Assembly (NCBI GenBank): GCA_018223185.1 | Contig: JAAEYW010000008.1 | Location: forward strand, 121,870-185,869 | Source of the DNA: Oceanospirillales bacterium | Lineage (GTDB): Bacteria > Pseudomonadota > Gammaproteobacteria > Pseudomonadales > Balneatricaceae | DNA length: 64,000 nucleotides | Reading direction: 5' to 3' | Part shown: in pieces, positions 7,358 to 16,075 of the stretch | Layout: each line of letters opens with the position of its first letter | How positions within the stretch are numbered: position 1 is the first letter of the stretch | Notes under the pieces: model-generated | The model's database searches: none | The model's input: only the letters and a program-made list of their open reading frames with translations | Told to the model about the DNA's origin: nothing | Translations under genes and position numbers: made by a program

Positions 7358-8746
7358 ATGCCCCTTAAACGTAGAGCGTTCCTAAAAATGGCTGCAACCA
7401 GTTTATGTGCTTTACCCCTGGGTATTCAGGCACGACTGGTTTATGCCGGACAGAGAATTGAACTGACTTTGCAGCCTGAACAGCGGGCATGGTTTGGTGA
7501 TTCTTACCAGCCGATCAGACTGTGGGGAATAGACTGGGAAGTATTGAGGCTGAAACAGAATCAACCGATAGAGATTGTTGTTAAAAACCATCTGCCAGAA
7601 GCGACAAGCCTGCACTGGCATGGCTTGCGTATCGACAACGCGATGGATGGTGTCAGCGGCCTTACTCAGCAAGCGATCGAACCGGGAGAAGAGTTTGTGT
7701 ACCGCTTTGTGCCCAAAGATGCGGGTACCTATTGGGTGCATACTCACCACAATACCTATCAGCAACTGGCCCGAGGGCTATATCTGCCTCTGATTGTAGA
7801 GGAAAGCACGGAATATCCGGTGGATCAGGATCATCTCCTTGTCATGGATGACTGGCGTCTTAATAGTGATGCTCAGCTGGATCTTGAGTCTTTAGGCAAT
7901 ATGCATGAGTGGTCTCATGGCGGACGAATGGGCAATGTGCTTACCGTCAACCGTCAGATCAAACCAAGGATTGAAGTGCGTGCTGGTTCAAGAAATCGCG
8001 TACGGGTGCTCAATGTGGCTAATTCAAGAATTATGGCCACAGAGTTTTCCGGGGTAGATGCCTTGATCTGTGCAAAGGACGGTCAGCCATTGGCTGAACC
8101 TGTACGGGTGGAGGGGCCATTGGTCCTGGCTCCCGCAGAGCGCTATGATCTGATAGTAGATATACCCACTGACTGGCAGGGAGAGAAACCAATATACGAG
8201 GTCAGTACCCAGGAACGCTTTGCTTGCGCTTTCTGGGATGTATTATCAACCAACGTAGCGACTCGTCGCGATAAACCTGTGGCGTTGCCTCAGAACCCTT
8301 TATTGAATTTGTCTGATAGAAACGCAGATCACTACGTACAACTGATGATAGAAGGTGGTGCAATGGGCGGCTTGCGTAAGGCGATCTACCAGAACAAAAG
8401 CATGGGGGTAAGAGATCTCATCCAGCATAAGCAGATCTGGGCATTTAACGGTGTTGCTAATTTACCGGATGAGCCTCTGCTTACGGTAAGATCGGGGGAT
8501 GTGGTTGAGATAGAGATGAACAATAACACCCGATGGCCTCATGGGATGCACCTGCATGGCCACCACTTTCAAGCCGAATCTGGCCGCTATCAGGAGGGGG
8601 TATGGCACGACACTTTGCTGATGGAGCGAGGTGAAAAAGTTGTGATCCGCTTTCAGGCCGGGTTACCGGGAAAATGGTTGATACATTGCCATATGATTGA
8701 GCATCAGGCCGCGGGGATGGTGACTTGGTTTGAGGTAAATGCTTAG
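7358..8746 (+). CDS. Tat-exported multicopper oxidase (CueO/CopA-like)
   Basis: A 462-aa three-cupredoxin-domain oxidase. The N-terminus has the twin-arginine signal KRRAFLK then a hydrophobic stretch to about residue 30. All four copper-binding segments are present: HWHG at 86-89, WVHTHH at 126-131, HGMHLHGHH near 395-403 and HCHMIEHQAAGM at 443-454, giving the trinuclear site plus a type 1 site with a Met axial ligand. Such enzymes oxidise Cu(I) to Cu(II) in the periplasm and reduce O2 to water. Unlike E. coli CueO there is no long Met-rich insert. ATG 7358 with GGAGTG upstream is preferred to GTG 7355. It is part of the CueR-type rightward operon. Confidence 0.9.
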   Translation: MPLKRRAFLKMAATSLCALPLGIQARLVYAGQRIELTLQPEQRAWFGDSYQPIRLWGIDWEVLRLKQNQPIEIVVKNHLPEATSLHWHGLRIDNAMDGVSGLTQQAIEPGEEFVYRFVPKDAGTYWVHTHHNTYQQLARGLYLPLIVEESTEYPVDQDHLLVMDDWRLNSDAQLDLESLGNMHEWSHGGRMGNVLTVNRQIKPRIEVRAGSRNRVRVLNVANSRIMATEFSGVDALICAKDGQPLAEPVRVEGPLVLAPAERYDLIVDIPTDWQGEKPIYEVSTQERFACAFWDVLSTNVATRRDKPVALPQNPLLNLSDRNADHYVQLMIEGGAMGGLRKAIYQNKSMGVRDLIQHKQIWAFNGVANLPDEPLLTVRSGDVVEIEMNNNTRWPHGMHLHGHHFQAESGRYQEGVWHDTLLMERGEKVVIRFQAGLPGKWLIHCHMIEHQAAGMVTWFEVNA

Positions 8747-8781
8747 TACGCAATTTTTTTATTGGAGATAAGGAGATAGTC

Positions 8782-9012
8782 ATGTGGAATGACGGTTCAG
8801 GATGGTACATGTTTGGTCATGGAACAGGAATGTTATTCTGGCTGGTGATTTTGGTACTGGTCATTTGGTTTCTGGTCAGACTTATTTCAGGTAAGGACAG
8901 CAATAAAGAGAAAGCCTCTCCCCAGGACATATTGGCAGAGCGATATGCCCGGGGAGAGATTGACGAAGATGAGTATAAAAAGCGTAAGGCTGTTCTGGAT
9001 AAAGAAAGCTAA
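8782..9012 (+). CDS. SHOCT-domain small membrane protein
   Basis: A 76-aa protein with one transmembrane helix (about residues 16-36) and a C-terminal SHOCT domain (DILAERYARGEIDEDEYKKRKAVL). SHOCT is a short helical module found at the ends of many membrane-anchored proteins and linked to oligomerisation. Stand-alone versions are common in copper and silver resistance operons. An AAGGAG ribosome-binding site precedes the ATG. It is the last gene before a strong terminator. Confidence 0.85.
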   Translation: MWNDGSGWYMFGHGTGMLFWLVILVLVIWFLVRLISGKDSNKEKASPQDILAERYARGEIDEDEYKKRKAVLDKES

Positions 9013-9022
9013 TCTTCGTATA

Positions 9023-9061
9023 AAAAAGCGGGTGTCAGGATTATCCAGTTACCCGCTTTTT
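9023..9061. terminator. Intrinsic terminator after the oxidase operon
   Basis: Arms AAAAAGCGGGT (9023-9033) and ACCCGCTTTTT (9051-9061) with a 17-base loop; T-run on the plus strand and A-run for the opposite direction. Confidence 0.85.
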
Positions 9062-9183
9062 CTTTCGGTTGCTAATTTATAATACCCATCTGGTGCCCCT
9101 CACCAGATGGAAGCTGTTGATCAACTGATCAGTTATGAATACTTTAGCCAATCCCCGGAACCAGGTATCCAGCGGGGTTCAGG

Positions 9184-10191
9184 CTACTCGTTGCTGAAAA
9201 GCTCCAGTGTTGTGTCCAGCATTCTATTGGAAAACCCCCATTCGTTGTCATACCAGGCAAACACTTTCACCAGTCCATCCATTACAAGTGTCTGAGTGCT
9301 GTCAAAAATTGACGAGGCTGAGTGGTGATTGAAATCGACGGAAACCAGCGGCAGTTCATTGTATTCAAGAATACTCTTCATGCTGCCTTTCGATGCCTCC
9401 TTCATAAGCTGATTAATTTCTTCCACTGAGGTTTTTTGCTGCGGTACAAAGCAGAGATCAACCAGTGAAACGTTGGCGGTAGGCACGCGCACAGCCATTC
9501 CTGTGAGCTTGCCTTTGAGTTCCGGCATGACAATGCCTACCGCTTCAGCAGCGCCAGTGCGGGTGGGAATCATTGACAGTGTTGCCGCCCGGGCGCGATA
9601 GATATCATTACTGTAAACATCAGAGAGGTGCTGGTCATTGGTATAAGCATGGATGGTGGTCATGATGCCTTGCGTGATGCCAATGGTGTCATTGAGGATT
9701 TTAGCCACCGGAGCCAGGCAGTTGGTGGTGCAGGAAGCGTTGGAAATAACTTTATGCTCTGGCTTAAGGGTTAAATGGTTAACGCCATAAACAATAGTGG
9801 CATCGGCATTTGTTGCCGGTGCGGAAACCAGCACCCGTTTAGCACCTCGATCAAGGTGAACAGAAGCGGCTTCGCGGGTGGTAAACCGGCCGGTGCATTC
9901 GTAGACGATATCGATCTCAAGTTCAGTCCACGGCAGGGAATGGGGGTCGGCCTCGCTCAGAATTTTAATGCTATCTCCGGCAACCTTCATCGTGTCGTCT
10001 TCGGCGCTGACAGGGTAGCTGAAATGTCCATGTACGCTATCGAACTCAGTGAGGTGCGCATTAACCCGGCTATCACCCAGGTCATTGATTGCAACAATTT
10101 TAATCTGACTGTTCTTACCTGATTCGTAAAGGGCGCGGAGTATATTGCGACCGATACGACCATACCCGTTAATCGCGACTCTGATAGTCAT
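9184..10191 (-). CDS. gap: Type I glyceraldehyde-3-phosphate dehydrogenase
   Basis: A 335-aa full-length GAPDH. It has the Rossmann start [15 protein letters not shown], Asp33-type adenine-ribose binding (AINDLGD), catalytic [10 protein letters not shown] (Cys near 154) with the partner His in the following strand, and the C-terminal [14 protein letters not shown]. It converts glyceraldehyde-3-phosphate to 1,3-bisphosphoglycerate with NAD(P) in glycolysis and gluconeogenesis. An in-frame ATG at 10212 would add 7 residues, but AAGGAG sits 6 bases before ATG 10191, the standard family start. It stands alone between a convergent terminator and the divergent kfrA-like gene. Confidence 0.93.
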   Translation of the reverse strand: MTIRVAINGYGRIGRNILRALYESGKNSQIKIVAINDLGDSRVNAHLTEFDSVHGHFSYPVSAEDDTMKVAGDSIKILSEADPHSLPWTELEIDIVYECTGRFTTREAASVHLDRGAKRVLVSAPATNADATIVYGVNHLTLKPEHKVISNASCTTNCLAPVAKILNDTIGITQGIMTTIHAYTNDQHLSDVYSNDIYRARAATLSMIPTRTGAAEAVGIVMPELKGKLTGMAVRVPTANVSLVDLCFVPQQKTSVEEINQLMKEASKGSMKSILEYNELPLVSVDFNHHSASSIFDSTQTLVMDGLVKVFAWYDNEWGFSNRMLDTTLELFSNE

Positions 10192-10384
10192 GGCATACTC
10201 CTTCTGCTGCATTGGCTTTATCTCAGCATAAGTCGATAATGGCGGAAATCAAAGAATCAGCGTTTATCCGCAAAGGCCGGGGTCACTATTTTGTGGTTGC
10301 CTGAGTGGATTTAACTGGTGGGGGCGTTGTCGCTGATATAAGATAAGTACTCAATATGTATTATGTATTTTTAATATCATTGCT

Positions 10385-11251
10385 ATGACTTCCAAGACCT
10401 ACGAAAAAGTATTTGAGATTGCTGATAATCTGCTGGCACAGGGGCGAAAGCCTACTCAGCAGATGGTGCGAAACGAGCTGGGGTCAGGCAGTCTGACCAC
10501 AATCAATAAAGCACTGAATGACTGGTGGCAGGGACTGGGTAAGCGGCTGATTGAGCAGAATGCCCGTCCGGATATACCTGAGCCGGTATTTAATAGTGCT
10601 AACACGCTGTGGCAGCAGGCGCTGGCGTATGCAGAACACCAGTTGTCCGATCAGCGAGAGCAGCTAGAGCAGCGCTATCTGGAGTTAAAAGCTGAGTTGG
10701 AAGGACGCACAACGGAAGATCGTGACGACCTGCGCCGCCTTCAGGATCTCTCTGATAAGCTGCTTAATGATAACCAGCATTATCTTGCAACCATCGCTGA
10801 GCAGCAGAAAAAGCAGCTGATGCAGGATGAACGCGAGATGCGTCTGGAGGCTGAAAACCGGGACTTAAAGCGTCAGATTAAAGGGTTTGAAATTACGCTT
10901 GAGCAGCTTGAGCGTAACGGTGGCGGCAATCACCAGCAGGAAATGCTGGAGTATCAGCATAAAAATCAGTACCTTGAAGGAGAGGCTTTAAGGCTTGAAA
11001 AGCATAACCAGATTCTGCAGGATGAAAACCGTCAACTCAGAGACTCTCTGCTGGAAATTGAGCGTCAGGGTATCAAGGAAAAACATCAGCTGGAGCAGGT
11101 AATCAGTCAGCAGGATATGCGCTACCGTGAGATGGAGCATAAGCTCAGTGCGGGGAGTGCTGACTCGCTTCTTGAGGCCCGGTTAATGGAAAAAGAGAGT
11201 GAGATTGCGCGGCTTCACTCTTTATTGGAAAGCTTTAAGTTAAAGTCATAA
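10385..11251 (+). CDS. KfrA-like DNA-binding coiled-coil protein
   Basis: A 288-aa protein with an N-terminal KfrA-type DNA-binding domain (1-55, TYEKVFEIADNLLAQGRKPTQ then a helix-turn-helix) and a very long alpha-helical coiled coil (about 70-285) rich in Glu, Gln, Arg and Leu heptads. KfrA proteins of plasmids bind their own promoters and polymerise; chromosomal relatives often lie next to tyrosine recombinases, and here an integrase follows 2.7 kb downstream in the same orientation. Role in segregation, nucleoid structure or regulation of the recombinase is inference. Confidence 0.8.
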   Translation: MTSKTYEKVFEIADNLLAQGRKPTQQMVRNELGSGSLTTINKALNDWWQGLGKRLIEQNARPDIPEPVFNSANTLWQQALAYAEHQLSDQREQLEQRYLELKAELEGRTTEDRDDLRRLQDLSDKLLNDNQHYLATIAEQQKKQLMQDEREMRLEAENRDLKRQIKGFEITLEQLERNGGGNHQQEMLEYQHKNQYLEGEALRLEKHNQILQDENRQLRDSLLEIERQGIKEKHQLEQVISQQDMRYREMEHKLSAGSADSLLEARLMEKESEIARLHSLLESFKLKS

Positions 11252-11271
11252 CTACTTGAATATTAGAGACT

Positions 11272-11727
11272 ATGGATACGTATCTGGATAAGGGTTCATC
11301 GTACGAGGAGATTCTTGAAGGGATTAAAAACTGTGATCCTGACGGAGCTGTTTGCTGTACAGATGAGCCAGTTTTCAATCTTGCCAAGGTCGTGCTGGTT
11401 AAAGAAAAACTGGCAGGTATTACATTGCAGCTGGTTGATGAGCAGGGCTATGCTACCCGGCAGGTTACCAGTAAAAAGCCATCCGACGATCAGCCAAGTG
11501 ACCGCCATCTGAGTACGCGTCAGGCTGCTGTTATCAGGGCACTGGAGAAAGTTCTGATGCATTGTAAGAAGGAGGGCATCAAGCTTATCGGCTACAGTGA
11601 CGAGCTTGTTGCTATGCCTGTTGTGGTGAGTTCTGATGACGTATCTCCTGCTGTGGCGCTGGATATCGATACTCATGGCGTGTACTTCGGAGCTGACAGT
11701 GTTATTGGCAACGACAGCAACAATTGA
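11272..11727 (+). CDS. Hypothetical protein (151 aa)
   Basis: A 151-aa soluble acidic protein, 20 bases after the kfrA-like gene on the same strand and therefore probably cotranscribed. It has no signal peptide or membrane helix. A Cys pair (GAVCCTDE) lies near residue 28 and there is a central Ser/Asp-rich linker (about 65-80). The second half looks like a small alpha/beta unit. I do not recognise a family. Codon use looks like that of its neighbours. Confidence 0.6.
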   Translation: MDTYLDKGSSYEEILEGIKNCDPDGAVCCTDEPVFNLAKVVLVKEKLAGITLQLVDEQGYATRQVTSKKPSDDQPSDRHLSTRQAAVIRALEKVLMHCKKEGIKLIGYSDELVAMPVVVSSDDVSPAVALDIDTHGVYFGADSVIGNDSNN

Positions 11728-11804
11728 TCTAAACGCTACATTACTGCTCAGCGATCAGTATAATTGGCCCGTCGATAGAATATTCAAATGGATCTGAGCT
11801 ATAA

Positions 11805-12470
11805 ATGAGAGCTATCAAGGTATTGTTGGTTGATGATCATCCGGTCGTCAGGGCGGGTTTTCAGCGGTTGCTGGATAATGACAGTGGCATCGATATCGTT
11901 GCCGAAGCCAGTAGTGGCCAGGAAGCGGTGAAGAAATATTTTGCCGTCCGTCCGGATGTGGTGATCATGGACCTGTCCATGCCGACTCATGCCTCTGGTG
12001 GCGATGGCGTCCAGATTTACGGGGGGCTTGAAGCGATACGGGTAATCCGGGCGAAAGACCCTGATGCAAAAGTCCTGGTGTTGACCGTCATGGAAAGTGA
12101 GCCGTTTCCAGCTCATGTGGTTCAGGCGGGCGCCTCCGGTTATCTGACTAAGCGTTGCGCACCTGACGAGCTTCTGAAGGCGGTCTACGAGGTGTCAGAA
12201 GGGCGCACATACTACGCAGAAAGCATTCGTGAAATGCTGGTTCCGGGTGCTGCTGACAGCAATTCTCCTTTTAGCAAACTCACCAAGCGTGAATTTCAGA
12301 TATTCTCCTGTCTCGCTCAGGGACAAGCTGCGGCTCAGATAGCCGAAAAGATGTTCCTCAGTCCTAAAACCGTACATGCTCACCGCGCCAATATCCTGCG
12401 CAAACTGGGTATCAATAATAATTCTGAACTTGTACATATTGCGATACGTCATAATATTGTGGAAGCCTGA
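11805..12470 (+). CDS. NarL/FixJ-type response regulator
   Basis: A 221-aa two-domain regulator: receiver domain (1-130) with acidic pocket DDH (10-12), phospho-acceptor Asp in VVIMDLSMP and conserved Lys in YLTKR, then a LuxR-type helix-turn-helix (about 155-215; LTKREFQIFSCLAQG, AEKMFLSPKTVHAHR). The receiver has an extra Gly-rich loop just after the phosphorylation site (THASGGDGVQIYGG) not present in NarL. No cognate histidine kinase is adjacent, so it is an orphan in this window. It lies between the unknown 151-aa gene and a 92-aa unknown gene, in the block that leads to the tyrosine recombinase. Confidence 0.88.
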   Translation: MRAIKVLLVDDHPVVRAGFQRLLDNDSGIDIVAEASSGQEAVKKYFAVRPDVVIMDLSMPTHASGGDGVQIYGGLEAIRVIRAKDPDAKVLVLTVMESEPFPAHVVQAGASGYLTKRCAPDELLKAVYEVSEGRTYYAESIREMLVPGAADSNSPFSKLTKREFQIFSCLAQGQAAAQIAEKMFLSPKTVHAHRANILRKLGINNNSELVHIAIRHNIVEA

Positions 12471-12521
12471 ATAATTCATTCAGCCCCGATATTATTCGCG
12501 TGCCAATTTGAGGCGTAATCT

Positions 12522-12800
12522 ATGTACGATCAGGATCAGTCTGAGCTCATTCTTGAAGCTGATTTTCTCTGGCGTGAAATTCACGTCGGTGATGAAATAT
12601 ATCTTGATGCAGATTTTTATAGCAGCAACCGGCGTTTGTTATGCAGGGGGGCGCCTTACCAGGTGCTCGCCAAAATCGATAAAACATGTGGCGCTCAGGA
12701 GCTGATTGTTCAGTCATATCAGACGCGTGAACTGGTGGCCGTTTCTCCATACCTGGTTTGTAGCTATGAATCTCCCGAGCAGCCCATCCTGATATCCTGA
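12522..12800 (+). CDS. Hypothetical protein (92 aa)
   Basis: A 92-aa acidic soluble protein with a GAGG ribosome-binding site before the ATG. Predicted mostly beta from alternating hydrophobic residues (DEIYLDADFYSSNRRLLCRGAPYQVLAKI). No recognised family. It follows the response regulator by 51 bases and is followed by an intrinsic terminator at 12866-12894, so it is probably the last gene of the kfrA-like block. Confidence 0.55.
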   Translation: MYDQDQSELILEADFLWREIHVGDEIYLDADFYSSNRRLLCRGAPYQVLAKIDKTCGAQELIVQSYQTRELVAVSPYLVCSYESPEQPILIS

Positions 12801-12865
12801 TGGCAGGAGTTGTTTTTCATATTTCATAACAATCTCTGCAAATCTCAGACAGTAAATACTCAGAG

Positions 12866-12894
12866 CAGGCGACTAATAATCGCCTGTTTTTTTT
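12866..12894 (+). terminator. Intrinsic terminator
   Basis: Arms CAGGCGA (12866-12872) and TCGCCTG (12880-12886), 7-base loop, followed by eight T residues (12887-12894). Confidence 0.85.
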
Positions 12895-13784
12895 CGTGCG
12901 GATTTTATGTGCGGAGATTCATCTCTGGTGGTGTTTACTGCCAAAACCTTCAGATTTTTCACGTAGCGCACGCTGTTTTTATCACGTTCGGTATATATCG
13001 AAGTAAGCCTTAGCTATCACTAAGCCGCCAGAATGACTGCTATCTCTATAAATATACAACTACGTATAATGTATATTATGTTAAATAGAATAATTATGAG
13101 AGCGATACGCCAGATCTGCAGGATGGACGACAGCAACACCCGCCTGAGACTTCATAACAAGGGCTATGCTTTACCCGTATCGAGTCTTACAAGGGCTGCG
13201 CTTTCACAGCAAACGCTAAACCTACAGCGCAAAAATCTCGTGCGGAGAATGCTGAAGAATTCAGTTTTGTGGGTAATCCTGCCGCTGTATGAAATCTCCT
13301 GCGCTGACAAATACCGCTATCATTTACCGGATCTCATCTCGCCGTAACCAGAAACGTTTGATGCTCAGTTCTATCAGTAAGGCTGCGAATGCTTTTCTGA
13401 ACCCGGGAATCATTGTTCGTTATCTCCTTGGCTGTTACATCACGGCAGAAAGTTCAGGCTCAGTTTTATATCGGGATATTTGCGTGCGGACAGCGTCTTA
13501 TATTTTAGATTTAAGGGTGACCTGTCGATCTGTGAAATCTAGCGGGTATCTGTTCAGATGAGTTTGCTGCAGTGTAACTTTCAATACTGTTATATTTACT
13601 TCGTTTAACAGCGACCAGGCACAAATGTTTTTGTCGGCTGACAGCGTTCACTCAGGTCGTCGGATCATACTGTTGTCAGCAGTACTGACTGAATCATTTT
13701 GTGTGAGTAACGAATGGCAGCTCTGAGCAAGTTAAATCTAAATCCAGCAATGATTGTTGAATGAGCTGTTTGCGGCTTGATTGT

Positions 13785-13837
13785 GTATGGGCGAGACCGT
13801 CCATACGATCCAGACGGCCCATACAGATGATCCAGAC
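13785..13837. repeat. Cluster of short direct and inverted repeats
   Basis: GATCCAGAC occurs at 13807-13815 and 13829-13837 (22-bp period). CCATAC occurs at 13801-13806 and 13819-13824, and its complement GTATGG at 13785-13790. CCGTC and GACGG also form a dyad. The density of related 6-9-bp units about 165 bases upstream of a tyrosine recombinase suggests protein-binding sites, for example recombinase arm sites or a regulator's operator. Confidence 0.5.
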
Positions 13838-13908
13838 AAGACGATAAAGCTTATCTTAAATGTATATATTTAACGCTGTTCCAGGGTGCTTTTTCTGGTG
13901 TCTTATAG

Positions 13909-13936
13909 ATTACCAGTAGTAGACACTACTGGTAAT
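13909..13936. repeat. Perfect 12-bp inverted repeat upstream of the recombinase
   Basis: Arms ATTACCAGTAGT (13909-13920) and ACTACTGGTAAT (13925-13936) with a 4-base spacer AGAC. It is not followed by a T-run, so an operator or recombination core is more likely than a terminator. It ends 65 bases before the GTG start of the integrase. Confidence 0.6.
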
Positions 13937-14001
13937 TGAGAGAGTCTATCCATATAATCATGCGCATATCTCCTGAAACTTTTTAAGGCTCATAATTCAC
14001 T

Positions 14002-15228
14002 GTGGCAACCAAAAACTTTCCCGGCTTACCGTTGTTCGACTCTGCCAAACACTTTAACCAGATCCCCCGAAATGTTGTGTTTCCGGATCAGGCACCCGCT
14101 GTTGAAGCCTTCGTGTTGAGTGTTGATGTTGAGGGTGCACTTGATGATTATCGCTACACTAAAGAGTTTCTCTGTAGTTACAGTAAAAAGAGCCAGGACA
14201 CGTATGAAAAGTTCAGAGGTGATGCCGAGCGTTTGTTACTCTGGACCTGGTTAATAAAAAAGAAATCCATTGTGGCGTTGCGCAGACGTGATCTCGAAGA
14301 ATATACAGACTTCGTCGCCAGCCCCGATCCACACTGGCAGACTGAAACCATAGAAAGGCGTTTTGCTACTGTAAACGGTGTGCGTCAGCCCAACACTAAC
14401 TGGCGCCCTTTCCGTTCTGCCGGCGCAGGAAAAGGACGCCTTAACACTAAGTCCTGGCAGGGATTGTTCTCCAATCTGAGTGTGTTTTTTAATTATCTGA
14501 TGGCGGAAGACTATGCGCCGGGCAATCAGATTCCGATCGTTAAGAAGAACTGCCCTTATCTGCGACAAGAAACCGGCATCAATACCGCCCGGCGCTTGTC
14601 TGAGCTGCAATGGGAATATTTGCTCAGTTCTGCAAAATCGCTGGCTAACGATGATTCACAGCATGAACGGACACTCTTCGTGATAGCGACGCTGAAATCG
14701 CTTAAATTACGGATCTCAGAGCTGTCTGAACGGCCAAACTGGTTGCCTGTGATGTCTCATTTTCATCGGGATCACGAAGGCAACTGGTGGTTTCGGGCCT
14801 ATGGCAAAGGCTCTAAAGAGCGGGATGTTTCAATCTCCAACGAATATATCGGGTTTCTTAAGCGCTACCGCGAACACCGAGGCCTGACTCCCCTTCCCTC
14901 TAAAGACTCAGCTGAGCCGGTCATCGAATCCCGGGTTAAAAACCGCGGCATTGGCAGTCGTCAGTTACGTAATATCGTCGAAGTCGCGTTAAACGAAGGC
15001 TGTCACTCCCTTATAACCGATGGCTTTGACGTTGAGGCCTCAGAGCTGCGTGCCGCCACCACGCACTGGTTACGGCACACCGGCGCGTCAATGGAAGTCG
15101 CTGCAGGCCGCAATCTGGCACACGTCCAGGCAGACCTGGGACACGGCAGCATCAGAACCACCGATGAACTGTATGTGGATTCGGATAATATGGAACGGGC
15201 ATCAAGTGCTAAGGGGCAAGAGGTTTAG
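14002..15228 (+). CDS. Tyrosine recombinase / phage-type integrase
   Basis: A 408-aa recombinase: N-terminal SAM-like core-binding domain (about 50-190) and C-terminal catalytic domain (about 200-400). Catalytic residues are visible: the first Arg in LKLRISELSE, the HxxR box in HWLRHTGAS, the His in DLGHGSIRTT, and the nucleophile Tyr in ELYVDSD. The frame is intact, so the enzyme may be active. The start is GTG with only a distant AAGG. It is followed by a hairpin and a T-rich terminator (15320-15350). Position downstream of kfrA-like and regulator genes recalls chromosomal recombinase-KfrA blocks; an integrated element boundary was not identified. Confidence 0.88.
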   Translation: MATKNFPGLPLFDSAKHFNQIPRNVVFPDQAPAVEAFVLSVDVEGALDDYRYTKEFLCSYSKKSQDTYEKFRGDAERLLLWTWLIKKKSIVALRRRDLEEYTDFVASPDPHWQTETIERRFATVNGVRQPNTNWRPFRSAGAGKGRLNTKSWQGLFSNLSVFFNYLMAEDYAPGNQIPIVKKNCPYLRQETGINTARRLSELQWEYLLSSAKSLANDDSQHERTLFVIATLKSLKLRISELSERPNWLPVMSHFHRDHEGNWWFRAYGKGSKERDVSISNEYIGFLKRYREHRGLTPLPSKDSAEPVIESRVKNRGIGSRQLRNIVEVALNEGCHSLITDGFDVEASELRAATTHWLRHTGASMEVAAGRNLAHVQADLGHGSIRTTDELYVDSDNMERASSAKGQEV

Positions 15229-15319
15229 CAGCAATGAATACCTGGGGGCTCAGATGTACTGACTCAGACGCTGGGCGTGCAAGTCACCCGCCCAGTCGAG
15301 ATGGCTTTCTTTCTGATTT

Positions 15320-15350
15320 AGCAGGCACTTCAAAGCCTGCTTTCTTTAAT
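15320..15350 (+). terminator. Intrinsic terminator after the recombinase
   Basis: Arms AGCAGGC (15320-15326) and GCCTGCT (15335-15341), 8-base loop, then TTCTTTAATTTT. A second, T-less hairpin (CTGGGCG at 15271-15277, CGCCCAG at 15289-15295) lies just before it. Confidence 0.75.
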
Positions 15351-15409
15351 TTTCCAGCCATTTTTTTAGTAACGTGAATTATCATATTGTTTCTATAAGC
15401 TATTGATAA

Positions 15410-15805
15410 TTAGAACTTGTGATTGTTTGTAAGTATATCAAACACTACCCGTGCAAATCCGTGGGCTACCTGAACGTTACTCAGATACTGCATCTTCTGA
15501 TTCTGGTGTGCATCAGAGCTATCCATCACTGCTTCATCCAGTGCCAATGGGAAGTCACCCAGAAAAGCCTGTTCCGACGAATTGTTTCTGATCTGGTGCA
15601 TCACCTTTTCGTTCTCCCCTACTTTGTCAGCCACCGTACGAGCGTAGTTGAGCATGTCGTCGTTAGTCAGGTTATCTGTAGACCGCTTCCTCTTTTAGTT
15701 GCAGATCCTGCTGGCGGATTTTAGACAAGCGGTAGTGGTTCAGGGTCTCGTTGCTCAGATCCACATGATCATCCTGATCGATCTTTTCACGCAGCATGAG
15801 TCATG
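15410..15805 (-). pseudogene. hsdR: 3' remnant of a type I restriction enzyme R subunit (hsdR)
   Basis: Reading leftward, one frame gives LREKIDQDDHVDLSNETLNHYRLSKIRQQDLQ in two halves of a continuous match, ending EEAVYR then a stop. A shifted frame then continues with DNLTNDDMLNYARTVADKV and NNSSEQAFLGDFPLALDEAVMDSSDAHQNQ to a stop at 15410-15412. Both parts match the extreme C-terminal helical region of HsdR as I know it. The join near 15680 lacks the linker normally present (roughly 45-50 residues), so an internal deletion with frameshift has occurred. Everything upstream of this C-terminal piece is gone; hsdM and hsdS are absent. The gene is dead. Confidence 0.75.
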
Positions 15806-16075
15806 GTCGGACGGTCAGTTACCTGTACCGCCCCCCCACACAGATCCGGACGTGCGGTACTACCGCAACCGGCTCTTCAGTTATATATTCGCCGGCGTAA
15901 ATCCGAGCCCTAACTGTACTCCATCTTCCTCACGGTTAGTGCGCGTATATTAAACCATCTCAACAGCTGTGCGAACTCACTGCAGTTGTAGCTTCGGCGC
16001 TGACTACGTCGGTTTAACCATTTATACAGTGCCCTGACCGTATGATAATCCAGACGGAACAGGCTTAGCCTGTTT
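15806..16075 (-). mobile_element. Group II intron 3' remnant (maturase C-terminus plus domains V/VI)
   Basis: On the minus strand, 16056 to 15910 encodes the end of a group II intron reverse transcriptase/maturase: YKWLNRRSQRRSYN then SEFAQLLRWFNI and a stop, a highly characteristic C-terminus. Downstream lies a domain V-like hairpin (GAGCCGG...GCGG...CCGC...CCGGATC, about 15835-15890), then a domain VI-like hairpin (GGGCGGTACAGGTAACTG...ACCGTCC). The intron's 3' end, finishing CGAC, falls near 15806, directly against the hsdR remnant. The 5' half, including most of the reverse transcriptase, is missing and replaced by the RND gene, so it cannot move by itself. Confidence 0.75.

Larger units (their letters stand above)
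12895..14001. other. 1.1-kb gene-poor region with repeats before the recombinase
   Basis: Several small open frames exist (13033-13347, 13289-13561) but they lack ribosome-binding sites and recognisable composition, so I do not call them genes. The last 220 bases contain organised repeats, listed separately. The rest could be decayed DNA or the noncoding part of a mobile element. Confidence 0.4.

Noticed and set aside
13033..13561. Overlapping small frames in the gene-poor region
   Set aside because: No start signals, no family resemblance, and composition like noncoding DNA.
15271..15295. Recombinase attachment site at the CTGGGCG/CGCCCAG hairpin
   Set aside because: Simple hairpin just before a terminator; no matching direct repeat found on the other side of the block.
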